Source: Kibdelosporangium philippinense (GTDB lineage: Bacteria; Actinomycetota; Actinomycetes; Mycobacteriales; Pseudonocardiaceae). From it: a DNA stretch of 64,000 bases. Both the position numbers and the translations under genes were made by a program. The notes under the pieces were generated by a model. The model saw only the letters and a program-made list of their open reading frames with translations, ran no database searches and had not been told where the DNA came from. The stretch lies in assembly GCF_021390435.2 (NCBI RefSeq), contig NZ_JAJVCN010000001.1, positions 2,604,001 through 2,668,000 of the forward strand, written 5' to 3'. Position 1 is the stretch's first letter; each line of letters begins with the position of its first letter. Below, one piece after another: positions 26,301-33,662 of this stretch.

Positions 26301-27231
26301 CCCTGAGCCGGAATCCCGCACCTATCCGCCGTTGCGAGCACCTCGACCGGCGCCCGTGACGGCGAATGAGCTTTACGGCGAAGGCTGGATGTTCCACGGT
26401 CCGCGGTTCGCCGGGGTCTCGGAGATCACCACGTTGGCGGACAACGGGATCACCGGCGAGCTGACGGTGTTGCCTGCATCCGGTGCCTTGCTGGACTGCG
26501 CGGGACAGCTGATCGGGCACTGGATGCAGGTCAGCAGGGACGTCGACCAGACCGTGCTTCCCACCGGCATCGGCGCGGTCCGGTACTACGGACCCGATCC
26601 CGAACCCGGCTCGCGCATTAGCTGCGAGGCGTGGATTCTGGACGTCACCGCGGAGACAATGCGGGCTGATGCTGTGTTGCGGACGTCCGACGGCAGGCTC
26701 TGGTGCCGGATCGAAGGATGGGCGACCCGCAGGTTCACCACGGACGACCGAATCTGGCAGGTCAAGCTGCGTCCCGAGCTCAACACCCTGGCCGAGCCAC
26801 AGGACGGCGGCTGGGTCCTCGTGACCGAGAAGTGGGCCGACGACAGCGCGACCCGTGAGCTCATGGCCCGCAGGTACATGACGGCAAGCGAGCGTGCCCA
26901 CTATTCGTCCCTTGACCTTCGAACCCGACGCCAGTGGTTGCTTCGCGTCATCGCCGCCAAGGACGCGGTTCGCCGCTGGCTGTGGGACCGGGGCGTCGGA
27001 GCGATCTTCCCGGTCGAGTTGACGGTCACAGATGATGGATCCAGCGTGCAAGTTCGTGGCGCGTTCGCCACCCCCAAGGTCTCGGTCGCGCAATGGGCGG
27101 ATCCCACCAAGCCTTCGGCCCCCGGATGTGCGGTGGCCATCGCAGGGGACACCGTGCACGAAATCGTCGTTACGGATGACGGAACGTCCTATGCGGTCAC
27201 ATGGAAACAGACGGGAGAGCAGCGTGTCTGA
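23308..27231 (+). CDS. Type I PKS subunit: KS-AT-DH with PPTase-like C-terminus, 1307 aa
   Basis: Second subunit of the lipid synthase. Ketosynthase (17-455) has Cys217 in DAACASG, His353 in EAHGTAT and His390 in GHAMP, so it looks catalytically complete rather than a chain-length factor. Acyltransferase (558-840) has Ser613 in GHSMGEW. A double-hotdog dehydratase (870-1180) has His908 in YLVDHSIF and an Asp in LLDCAGQ. About 1191-1290 resembles a 4'-phosphopantetheinyl transferase (TASERAHYSSL, WLLRVIAAKDAVRRWLW, KVSVAQWA), as in enediyne and hgl-type synthases. GTG 23308 overlaps the PKS1 stop as GTGA inside a dispersed palindrome; GTG 23356 is the alternative but lacks a ribosome-binding site. 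The PPTase-like part could activate the ACPs of this operon, which is inference. Confidence 0.88.
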   Translation: MSGYARSNPPNHSRQNVAIVGIGALFPAAADVPAFWHNIVGSVDAIGTIPADRWDPSIYYDPSATPASDRFYCHRGGFLDDLAMFDPTRFGIMPSTVDAAEPDQLLALGVAAAAIADAGGEQSLPDRAKVGVVVGRGGYLTPGCARLDQRVQVGQVISVVKDLIPGVDTAALREALRERLGPEQPEASIGLVPNLAASRIANRFDLLGPAYTVDAACASGLVAVEHAVRELASGRCDAMLAGAVHVSHHPTLWSVFTQLRALSVQQRIRPFDRSADGTLLSEGVGMVLLKRYSDAVANGDRIYAVIRGVGTASDGRATSMMTPNPEGQLLAVRRAWQEAGLEPGEALGLIEAHGTATPAGDAAELATMIKAFGTAGDQVGIGTVKSMIGHAMPAAGMAGLIKAALAVHHATLPPTLHIEDPHPALAGTRFEPVLEPRPWDGLRRAGVNAFGFGGINAHIVLDQATDSGAVQPDPLAPVLMLSANSAEELERELLAEDADLLSRAALRTRAEDKPCRLVMWQPDARRLKLARQIVGRGKKWAGRHDIWFSPKPLLTRNDQIAFLFPGFEHRGTAELAGEESVVEHALALLRAGRRQATKLREAGIVPSAMAGHSMGEWTAMVVAGIYPTVDQFVESLRPGMVGVVDVVYAALGCSAEKAQGILDSLSVDVVVSHDNCPHQSVICGPAHDLARAVESLTENGIMAQVMPFRTGFHTPALAPHLDGAKATVSALTVHPPSIPVWSATSLAPMPDDPAAIRELVLRHLVEPVRFRPLLQRLHDSGIRAFVQVGAGSLPGFVDDTLSGQEFVTIAGDSEHRAAAALWAFGLQRGHGGKLLSLGLKRFTLDPLSIDQPVTVDASTDVGAALSAVLAETTAVAREVAEALAAPKPTEVELSRVFSVQTMPYLVDHSIFPQPEGWHDLSDGFPIVPITGLVEVIKDAARAVVPSGVVTAVESVRAMRWLDVEPGREVRITAKLDGGVVRVRVGDYAEGVVRFGSGYPEPESRTYPPLRAPRPAPVTANELYGEGWMFHGPRFAGVSEITTLADNGITGELTVLPASGALLDCAGQLIGHWMQVSRDVDQTVLPTGIGAVRYYGPDPEPGSRISCEAWILDVTAETMRADAVLRTSDGRLWCRIEGWATRRFTTDDRIWQVKLRPELNTLAEPQDGGWVLVTEKWADDSATRELMARRYMTASERAHYSSLDLRTRRQWLLRVIAAKDAVRRWLWDRGVGAIFPVELTVTDDGSSVQVRGAFATPKVSVAQWADPTKPSAPGCAVAIAGDTVHEIVVTDDGTSYAVTWKQTGEQRV

Positions 27232-27511
27232 ACCAGAAGTGCTCGACGAGGTGATCCGGCTGATCGCCGAAGTGGTCGGCGAGGACGTACTGCTCGGCAT
27301 GGAGGTTACGTCGGAAACGACATTCAGCGACGATTTGGGCCTGGAAAGCATCGAGTTCGTCGCCTTGGCGGACAAGTTGCGCTCCCGGTACGGCAACCAG
27401 GTCGACCTGGTCGCGTTCCTCGGCGACATGGACATCGACGAGATCATGGCGATGACCGTCGGCCAACTCGTCGGCCACATCCAAACCCAACCCGCCGCGA
27501 CCACCGGCTGA
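27224..27511 (+). CDS. Acyl carrier protein, 95 aa
   Basis: A discrete ACP with the phosphopantetheine attachment Ser in DLGLESIEFVALADKL (about residue 41). GTG 27224 overlaps the end of PKS2 by 8 bp, implying coupled translation and stoichiometric production. The acidic four-helix pattern and length are typical. It may hold the finished acyl chain for transfer or hydrolysis by the next gene product. Confidence 0.9.
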   Translation: MSEPEVLDEVIRLIAEVVGEDVLLGMEVTSETTFSDDLGLESIEFVALADKLRSRYGNQVDLVAFLGDMDIDEIMAMTVGQLVGHIQTQPAATTG

Positions 27512-27516
27512 GACCT

Positions 27517-28302
27517 GTGGCCGACATCCACGCCCGTGGCCTGAAGTTCCACGTACAGCAGCTGGGGTCCGAAAACACCGGGCCCACAGTGGTGTTCGTG
27601 CACGGTCTAGTGATGGACAATCTGTCCAGTTTCTACTACACCCTCGCGGCACCATTGGCGCGTAACGGAATCCGGACCATCTTGTTTGACCTGCGCGGGC
27701 ATGGGTTGTCGGCGCGGCCTGAATCCGGTTACACGCCTCAGGAAAATGCCCTGGATCTTCTGGCCATCCTGGACTCGTTGGGTGTCTCAGAGCCGGTGTA
27801 CCTGCTGGGCAACAGTTATGGTGGTGTGGTCGCGATGCATGCGGCTCTGAAGGCTGTGGACCGGGTGGCCGGGGTTGTGCTGGTGGAGTCGGCTTGTGCG
27901 GGGGAGTCGGGCGAGGAGTGGGTCGAGGACATCGTCAACACGTTGAGTGTGGCCGCTTTGGGTCTGGAGTTCGATCGGACGGGTGAGCAGCTGATCAAGC
28001 TGGGGCAACGAAAGGTCGCCAAACTAGCGAACAACGCGGATGCTCTGCTCAACCGGACGTCGTTGATCGATGATCTGGTTTCGGGCGCTTTGCTGTCCGA
28101 ATCGGACCTTGCCGCGGTTCGGTGCCCTGTGCTGGGCGTGTTCGGGGCCGAGTCGGAACTCGTTGGTGCGGCCAAGGATTTGGACAGGTTGGTGCCGGGT
28201 TGCGAGACCCATGTGATTCCCGGTTTGGGGCATACGGTGTTGAGAGAGGCGACTGGGGAGCTGATCGAAAAGGTGCTTGCCTGGTTGGAGAAGGTCGGAT
28301 GA
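27517..28302 (+). CDS. Alpha/beta hydrolase (thioesterase-like), 261 aa
   Basis: Alpha/beta-hydrolase fold with HGLVMD near the oxyanion hole, nucleophile Ser in GNSYGG (about residue 95), an acidic residue in the FGAESELVG strand and catalytic His in GLGHTV. The GTG start lies 5 nt after the ACP stop. In this context it probably releases or transfers the acyl chain from ACP. A lipase-like or proofreading role is possible. Confidence 0.87.
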   Translation: MADIHARGLKFHVQQLGSENTGPTVVFVHGLVMDNLSSFYYTLAAPLARNGIRTILFDLRGHGLSARPESGYTPQENALDLLAILDSLGVSEPVYLLGNSYGGVVAMHAALKAVDRVAGVVLVESACAGESGEEWVEDIVNTLSVAALGLEFDRTGEQLIKLGQRKVAKLANNADALLNRTSLIDDLVSGALLSESDLAAVRCPVLGVFGAESELVGAAKDLDRLVPGCETHVIPGLGHTVLREATGELIEKVLAWLEKVG

Positions 28303-28367
28303 GCGAGTCATTCAACACAGTGCCCGGCTCATGCTACGCAGGTGACCACAGCGTGGAGAAGGCATGA
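28299..28367 (+). CDS. Possible 22-residue coupling ORF
   Basis: ATG 28299 overlaps the hydrolase stop as ATGA. Its TGA (28365-28367) overlaps the glycosyltransferase ATG the same way. The peptide MSESFNTVPGSCYAGDHSVE plus KA has no recognised motif. Other junctions in this operon overlap or nearly overlap; without this ORF the hydrolase-glycosyltransferase junction would be the only gap (61 nt). It may couple translation or encode a small peptide, or be chance. Confidence 0.35.
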   Translation: MSESFNTVPGSCYAGDHSVEKA

Positions 28368-29494
28368 GTCGCTTCCTCTTCATCGTTCCACCTCTCACTG
28401 GCCACATCAATCCCACTATTGGTGTCGGGGCCGAACTCCTGCGCCGTGGCCATGAGGTTGCGTGGGTCGGCCATCCTGCCACCGTCGAAGCCCTCCTCCC
28501 AGACCAATCACACATCTTCCCTGCCCTTGACGACCGCCTTGAAGCCGACATCCAGGAAGCCCGGCAACGCTGGCTCCAACTGAAGGGCATCGCGGTTCTC
28601 AAGTTCCTGTGGGAAGAGTTCCTGATCCCACTGGCGCACGCCATGATTCCTGGGGTTCAGGCCGCCGTGAAGGAATACCAGCCGGATGTCCTCATCGCTG
28701 ACCAACAAGCGCTTGCTGGTCCGGTGGTTGCCGAAGATCTCGGCATCCCATGGGTGACCAGTGCGAGTACTCCGGCCGAGCTGATTCGTCCGCTCAAGAC
28801 GATGCCCAAGGTCGAAGATTGGGTCCTCGGCCAGCTTCACGAGCTCAGCGGGTCCGATATCAGGTTCTCCGAGATCCTGGTTCTGGTGTTCACGTCACCA
28901 CTCCTCGTCGGCGAGACCTTTCCACCCAACTACGTCTTCACGGGGCCGATCCTCGAACATCGGCCTGATCGCGGCGACTTCCCGTGGGACTGGCTGGCCG
29001 AAGAGAAACGCAAAGTGCTGGTGTCACTGGGCACGCTGAACGGCGTGGCGGGTCACCGCTTTTTCGGTGAAGTGATCGACGCCGTCGCGGAAATGCCAGA
29101 TGTGCAGATCGTCATGGTCGCACCGCCGCTCGAAGTGCCACGCAACGTCCTGGTGCGGGAAAGAGTTCCGCAACTGGCACTTATGAAGCATATGGACGCT
29201 GTGATCTCGCATGGCGGCCACAACACTGTCTGTGAGACGCTGGCGCATGGGCTTCCGCTCGTTGTCGCTCCCATCCGTGATGATCAGCCGATCATCGCTC
29301 AGCAGGTGGCTTCTGTGGGTGCGGGGATTCGCCTGAAGTACCAACGAGTTCGTGCCGGTGAGATTCGTGGGGCACTGGCTGACGTCCTGACAAACCCGGA
29401 GTACGCGGTCAATGCGCGCCGGGTGCAAGAGTCGTTCCGGCTCGGCGGCGGTGCGTCCGTCGCGGCTGATCATCTCGAGGCGGTGGTGGCATGA
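28364..29494 (+). CDS. Family-1 (GT-B, MGT/UGT-like) glycosyltransferase, 376 aa
   Basis: Transfers a sugar from an NDP-sugar to an acceptor, here probably the lipid made by the PKS. N-terminal acceptor domain begins FIVPPLTGHINPTIGVGAEL; the C-terminal donor-binding domain has VLVSLGTLNG and the signature SHGGHNTVCETLAHGLPLVV with RDDQPIIAQQV. The ATG overlaps the small ORF and has GGAG upstream. Its stop overlaps the methyltransferase ATG (ATGA). Confidence 0.9.
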   Translation: MSRFLFIVPPLTGHINPTIGVGAELLRRGHEVAWVGHPATVEALLPDQSHIFPALDDRLEADIQEARQRWLQLKGIAVLKFLWEEFLIPLAHAMIPGVQAAVKEYQPDVLIADQQALAGPVVAEDLGIPWVTSASTPAELIRPLKTMPKVEDWVLGQLHELSGSDIRFSEILVLVFTSPLLVGETFPPNYVFTGPILEHRPDRGDFPWDWLAEEKRKVLVSLGTLNGVAGHRFFGEVIDAVAEMPDVQIVMVAPPLEVPRNVLVRERVPQLALMKHMDAVISHGGHNTVCETLAHGLPLVVAPIRDDQPIIAQQVASVGAGIRLKYQRVRAGEIRGALADVLTNPEYAVNARRVQESFRLGGGASVAADHLEAVVA

Positions 29495-31353
29495 TCGCGT
29501 GGATCCTGTTCGGCCTGGTGGTGGCCTACCTGACCGTGGACACCCTGCGGCTGAGAGGCCGGGCCAGTCAGATTCGGGTATGCCGTGAAGGCCACCCTCG
29601 CGGCGTTCAACGCGCCAAAACAGGCCCTCACGACCTGTTGCCCGCTGCCTCAGGAGACTCCGAGGACTTCCAGTCGTTCCCGGCCGAACTGCCAGCAGAC
29701 GTCCGGCAGTCGGCGATCGAGTTCGCCAGAGCCGAGGACCTCGGGCTGGTCGACCTCGTACCAGCCAACCTGTCCACTGTGGCCGCAGTCGACCTGCTCA
29801 ACCAGTTCGATCCCAAGACCTACCGCGAAGGTCGGTGGATACGTGGGACGAGCGCAGGCGAGGCAATCCTGTACAGCCGCAAGGCTGTGGACAAACTGGA
29901 CATCAAGGATCCGGTTGATCCTACCGAGTTCGTCACCGTAGCCAGGCGCGTCAAGGACCGGGAAGGCGTCAGCGTCGACATCGCGGTCGCTCCAACGCTC
30001 AACGCAACGCCGTACGACCTGTCGACACGCAAAGCCAGGCTTCGTAAGTACGGCAAGCGTCCGGCGATGTCCACCGTGGCCTCGATGATCGGATACCTCG
30101 CGGTCGTCGGCGCGACCGTGTGGACGTGGCCATGGGGCCTGATCGCGGCTGGCCTGTACAGTCTGCAGCCGCTGCTCGTGTTCGCCGCAACGCCGCTGAA
30201 GCCCAAGGATCTGTGGCTGACCTCGATCCTCCGGGTTGCCTACCAGCCGTACCTGTGGATCCGGACGATGGCCGGGACCTGGCGTACCGCGGCCGAGATC
30301 CAGCACGAGAAGGACCTGCTGGCCTCAGTCCCGGCCTATAGAGTCGAGATCGAACGCGGCACGGACCGGTTCTTCGAGCCACGCCGGGAGACTTGCCCGA
30401 CCTGTGGCGGTGTGTCCCTCAAGCGGATCGTCCGAAGTGTTGACCTCGTACAGCTCAAGCCCGGTGAGTTCACAATGGACGAATGTGTCTCCTGTGGACA
30501 CGTCTTCCAGAACCCGCGACTGTCCACGGCTGGACTTGACTTCTACTACCGTGACTTCTACGACGGCCACGGCGCCGGCGCGGCCGAAGCCGTCTTCGCC
30601 GGTAAGCCGGATCCATACTACGACCGCGCCAAGATGGTCGTCCCATTCACCACCCCACGCAACTGGCTGGACGTCGGCTCCGGGCACGCGCACTTCTGCC
30701 GTGGTGCCAAGGAAGTCCTGCCGGAAACCCGGTTCGACGGCCTTGACCAGGGAGCGTCCATTGAGGACGCAGCCACGCTAGGCTGGATCACCGAGTCGTA
30801 TCGCGGGAACTTCAAGGACTTCGCCGACGAGCTGACCGGCCGCTACGACGTGATCAGCATGCATCACTACCTCGAACACGTCCGAGACCCGTGGGACGAA
30901 CTGGACCTGGCCGCGAACACGTTGCCCGACGGCGGATACCTGCTGATCGAGGTGCCCGACCCGGAATGGCGCCTCGGCAGGCTGTTCGGCAAGTACTGGA
31001 TGCCATGGTTCCAGCCACAGCACCAGCACATGCTCCCCATCGGCAACCTCAAGAAGGCGTTGGTCGAACGCGGCCTCACACCCGTAGCCGAAGAACGCGG
31101 CAAAGCCCATCTGTGCAACGACTTCGTCCTGTCCAGCTACTTGTTCCTCGCCTCCCTCGCGCCGCGTTCACCGTCGCCGTGGCGCCCGGCGAAGCCGAAA
31201 CTGAAGGCATTGCGCAGCGCGGCCGTCTGGTCGGTCGGTATCCCATGGCTGATCGTGGCGGGGCTGCTGGACAAGACGCTGAACCAGTCGATCGCCAAGC
31301 GCAATGACCGCGGCAACGCCTACCGAGTGCTTGCTCGCAAGGAGCCCGCATGA
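29491..31353 (+). CDS. Membrane-associated SAM-dependent methyltransferase, 620 aa
   Basis: An N-terminal membrane helix (IAWILFGLVVAYLTVDTL) is followed by a cytosolic segment, two hydrophobic helices (about 193-232) and a zinc-ribbon-like pair (CPTCGG near 301, CVSCGH near 333). A class I methyltransferase domain (about 385-500) has the SAM loop NWLDVGSGHAHF and MHHYLEHVRDP. There is a further hydrophobic segment near the C-terminus (VGIPWLIVAGLLD). It probably methylates the glycolipid or its sugar at the membrane. Residues 31-47 are encoded by copy d of the dispersed repeat, so the N-terminal linker is repeat-derived. It overlaps both neighbours by ATGA. Confidence 0.85.
   Translation: MIAWILFGLVVAYLTVDTLRLRGRASQIRVCREGHPRGVQRAKTGPHDLLPAASGDSEDFQSFPAELPADVRQSAIEFARAEDLGLVDLVPANLSTVAAVDLLNQFDPKTYREGRWIRGTSAGEAILYSRKAVDKLDIKDPVDPTEFVTVARRVKDREGVSVDIAVAPTLNATPYDLSTRKARLRKYGKRPAMSTVASMIGYLAVVGATVWTWPWGLIAAGLYSLQPLLVFAATPLKPKDLWLTSILRVAYQPYLWIRTMAGTWRTAAEIQHEKDLLASVPAYRVEIERGTDRFFEPRRETCPTCGGVSLKRIVRSVDLVQLKPGEFTMDECVSCGHVFQNPRLSTAGLDFYYRDFYDGHGAGAAEAVFAGKPDPYYDRAKMVVPFTTPRNWLDVGSGHAHFCRGAKEVLPETRFDGLDQGASIEDAATLGWITESYRGNFKDFADELTGRYDVISMHHYLEHVRDPWDELDLAANTLPDGGYLLIEVPDPEWRLGRLFGKYWMPWFQPQHQHMLPIGNLKKALVERGLTPVAEERGKAHLCNDFVLSSYLFLASLAPRSPSPWRPAKPKLKALRSAAVWSVGIPWLIVAGLLDKTLNQSIAKRNDRGNAYRVLARKEPA
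29582..29631 (+). repeat. Dispersed 50-bp repeat, copy d (intragenic)
   Basis: GCCGTGAAGGCCACCCTCGC, GGCGTTCAACGCGCCAAAAC, ending GGCCCTCAC. It lies wholly inside the methyltransferase reading frame and is translated as RVCREGHPRGVQRAKTGPHD. Confidence 0.8.
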
Positions 31354-32225
31354 TCGATCTCGCGGACCGTACGGACGTCGCCCCGGAGCTTCGTCTTGTG
31401 CCGCACGCGTTCCGGGAAGCGTTCGGACAGTCCGCAGAAGGCGTCTGGTATGCACCGGGTGTCGTGTCCGTACTGCCTGGTTTGTCGGTGTGTGCGCGGT
31501 GGGGCGCGATCGTCGCTGGCGCTCGAAGGGACGATGGGATCATTCATCTCGCGTCCATCAACAGGCCCGCCGAACCAGTGATCCTGCCAACGGATGATGT
31601 GCCCGGTTGGGCCAAGCCGGTGGTCCAGGTGGTCCAACGGCTGCACCCCGGCGGCATCACCTTGCTGTGCAGTGTGGACCTTCCGACGGGCAGCGGGCTG
31701 TCCTCGTCGACCGCATTGGCATGCGCGGCTGGAATGGCTCTTCGTGACCTATGCCAGCCCGGCATGCCCTTGGGGCACCTCGTGGACGTGCTCGCCCAAT
31801 CGCAACCGCGATCGCGGGTGGAGGCGGCATTCGCGGGATATGAAGTGGGCGTGGACATCGCGGGCGCCCGGTTGCTGATCGTAGACACCCGCGTGCGTCG
31901 CGACACGCCGGTGCGGCTCGCGGATTTCCCGGTACGCCAGCACGGTTCGCTTGACGAGCTTGGCCAGGATCTGACCGGTTTCCACCGTGCGCAGCAAACC
32001 GAGACCGAACAGGACATCGCGGTCGACGCGGCACTGAATGCCGGTGCGCTCGGGGCAACGATGCTGGTTGACGATCCGGGACGGCCTGTTGTCGTGCTGG
32101 CAACGCCGGATCGGCTGGCCGCGGTCCGGGCCTGTGTGTCCGATGCGTTCCGCCGCGAGTCGCGCACACCACCGAGGTATCTGACCATTCGGCCGTCCGC
32201 GGGCGCCCGCAAAGTCACCCGATAA
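31350..32225 (+). CDS. GHMP-family sugar kinase (galactokinase-like), 291 aa
   Basis: ATP-dependent small-molecule kinase. The GHMP phosphate-binding motif is LPTGSGLSSSTALACAAGMA (about residue 110) and a C-terminal GALGATMLVDD segment matches GHMP motif 3 of galactokinases. At 291 aa it is shorter than usual galactokinases (about 390) and lacks a clear N-terminal galactose-binding signature, so the substrate is uncertain. It ends the operon and overlaps the methyltransferase stop. A role in making the sugar-1-phosphate used by the glycosyltransferase is a reasonable inference. Confidence 0.75.
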   Translation: MIDLADRTDVAPELRLVPHAFREAFGQSAEGVWYAPGVVSVLPGLSVCARWGAIVAGARRDDGIIHLASINRPAEPVILPTDDVPGWAKPVVQVVQRLHPGGITLLCSVDLPTGSGLSSSTALACAAGMALRDLCQPGMPLGHLVDVLAQSQPRSRVEAAFAGYEVGVDIAGARLLIVDTRVRRDTPVRLADFPVRQHGSLDELGQDLTGFHRAQQTETEQDIAVDAALNAGALGATMLVDDPGRPVVVLATPDRLAAVRACVSDAFRRESRTPPRYLTIRPSAGARKVTR

Positions 32226-32303
32226 TTCCTGTGCGCCGCCCGTCGCGCAGCGTGAACCCGTAACCTAGGCGGTGATCAGCGACAAAACAGACGGGATCGG
32301 TGC

Positions 32304-33143
32304 ATGACTCGGGGTGATGAATCGTCGGACGTCCGGGATGCTCCGCTCCGGGTGGACACGACGAGAGCGAGTGTCACCCGGGTGTATGACGCCCTGCTCG
32401 GCGGCAAGGACAACTTCCAGGTCGACCGGGACGTACGGGCGCGTTTCCTGGAACTGGACCCGGAATTCCTGCGCGCGGTGCTCGACCGGCGCGACTTCAT
32501 GATGCGCGTGACCCGCTACCTCGCTGGTGAACTCGGTGTCGGGCAGTTCCTCGACCTCGGCGCCACGTTGCCCGAGGCAGAGAACACGCACGAGGTCGCA
32601 CAGCGTCTCAACCGCGAGTCGGCGATGGTCTACGTCTCGCTGGACCGCGGTGTGCTCGCCCACGGCCGCGCGCTGGTGGCCGACAACGACCGGACCCACA
32701 TGGTCGAAGCCGATTTCCGCAAGCCACGCCAGGTCATCGAGCACCCGACCGTCGCGAAGCACCTCGACTTCACCCAGCCGATGGCGGTGTACCACGTCGG
32801 CACGATGCAGCACGTCCGTCCCGAGCGCGATCCCGCCGGAATTGTCGCCGCCTATATCGACGCACTTGCACCGGGCTCATATTTCGTCTTCGCGCATCTG
32901 ATCGATCCCGTCGAGGACGTCGAGCTGTCCAAACTCGCCCATGACGTGCGGGATGTCTACGAACAAGCCCAGGTCCCACTGTGGCTGCGGACCCGCGACG
33001 AGATCTCGGCCATGCTGTCCGGACTGGAATTGCTCGACCCCGGCCTCGTGCTCCTCGCGGACTGGTGGCCGGACGGCCCGCGCCTGCAGCCGCTCGGCCG
33101 CACGCAGCGGCTCGCGCTCGGCGCGGTCGGCCGCAAACCCTGA
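32304..33143 (+). CDS. S-adenosyl methyltransferase, PF04672 (DUF574) family, 279 aa
   Basis: Matches the actinomycete-specific family, with RASVTRVYDALLGGKDNFQV at the N-terminus, QFLDLGATLP as SAM loop and MQHVRPERDPAGIVAAYIDA in the core. ATG 32304 starts MTRGDESSDV. Members occur in many copies per genome and their substrates are mostly unknown. It is separated from the lipid operon by 78 bp and is probably independent. Confidence 0.88.
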   Translation: MTRGDESSDVRDAPLRVDTTRASVTRVYDALLGGKDNFQVDRDVRARFLELDPEFLRAVLDRRDFMMRVTRYLAGELGVGQFLDLGATLPEAENTHEVAQRLNRESAMVYVSLDRGVLAHGRALVADNDRTHMVEADFRKPRQVIEHPTVAKHLDFTQPMAVYHVGTMQHVRPERDPAGIVAAYIDALAPGSYFVFAHLIDPVEDVELSKLAHDVRDVYEQAQVPLWLRTRDEISAMLSGLELLDPGLVLLADWWPDGPRLQPLGRTQRLALGAVGRKP

Positions 33144-33221
33144 CCTGTCACAAATCTGAACGCTGTCCCGTCCTAGTTGGTGCGTACGTCTGTGCACTGA
33201 TCTTTGGAGAGGACAGCCACT

Positions 33222-33662
33222 GTGGAACCGCGGTTGAAGGCCCCGCTCGAGCCGTACAAGCACATGTTCGCCCTTGAGGAGTGGACCAAGTCCAGCGCGC
33301 TCCCCACCACCATCCATGAGCTGGTGAAACTCCGCGTCAGCCAGCTCAACGGGTGTGCGTTCTGTGTGGACATGCACTCGCACGAGCTCAAGGAGCACGG
33401 CGAGACCGACGAGCGCCTGTTCAGCGTGGTCACCTGGGAAGAGACGCCGTTCTTCACCGAGCAGGAGCGGGCCGCGCTCAAGCTCGCCGAGGAAGGCACC
33501 CGGCTGACCACCGGCCGCGTGTCCGACGAGGCCTGGGACAACGCCAAGAAGCACTTCACCGACGCTGAGCTGGGCGCTCTCGTTGTGGCCATCGCGACCA
33601 TCAACGCGTGGAACAGGTTCGGGACGATCCTGCAGACCGTCCCGGGGTCCATGCGTAAGTAG
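33222..33662 (+). CDS. Carboxymuconolactone decarboxylase / AhpD-like protein, 146 aa
   Basis: Alkylhydroperoxidase-like fold with the redox pair CxxC in NGCAFCVDMHSHELK and the downstream His. GTG 33222 is preceded by GGAGAGGA; the TTG at 33204 is inside that site and not a start. Such proteins reduce peroxides or act as general thiol oxidoreductases. It is convergent with the acetate symporter, whose stop codon abuts its own. Confidence 0.88.
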   Translation: MEPRLKAPLEPYKHMFALEEWTKSSALPTTIHELVKLRVSQLNGCAFCVDMHSHELKEHGETDERLFSVVTWEETPFFTEQERAALKLAEEGTRLTTGRVSDEAWDNAKKHFTDAELGALVVAIATINAWNRFGTILQTVPGSMRK

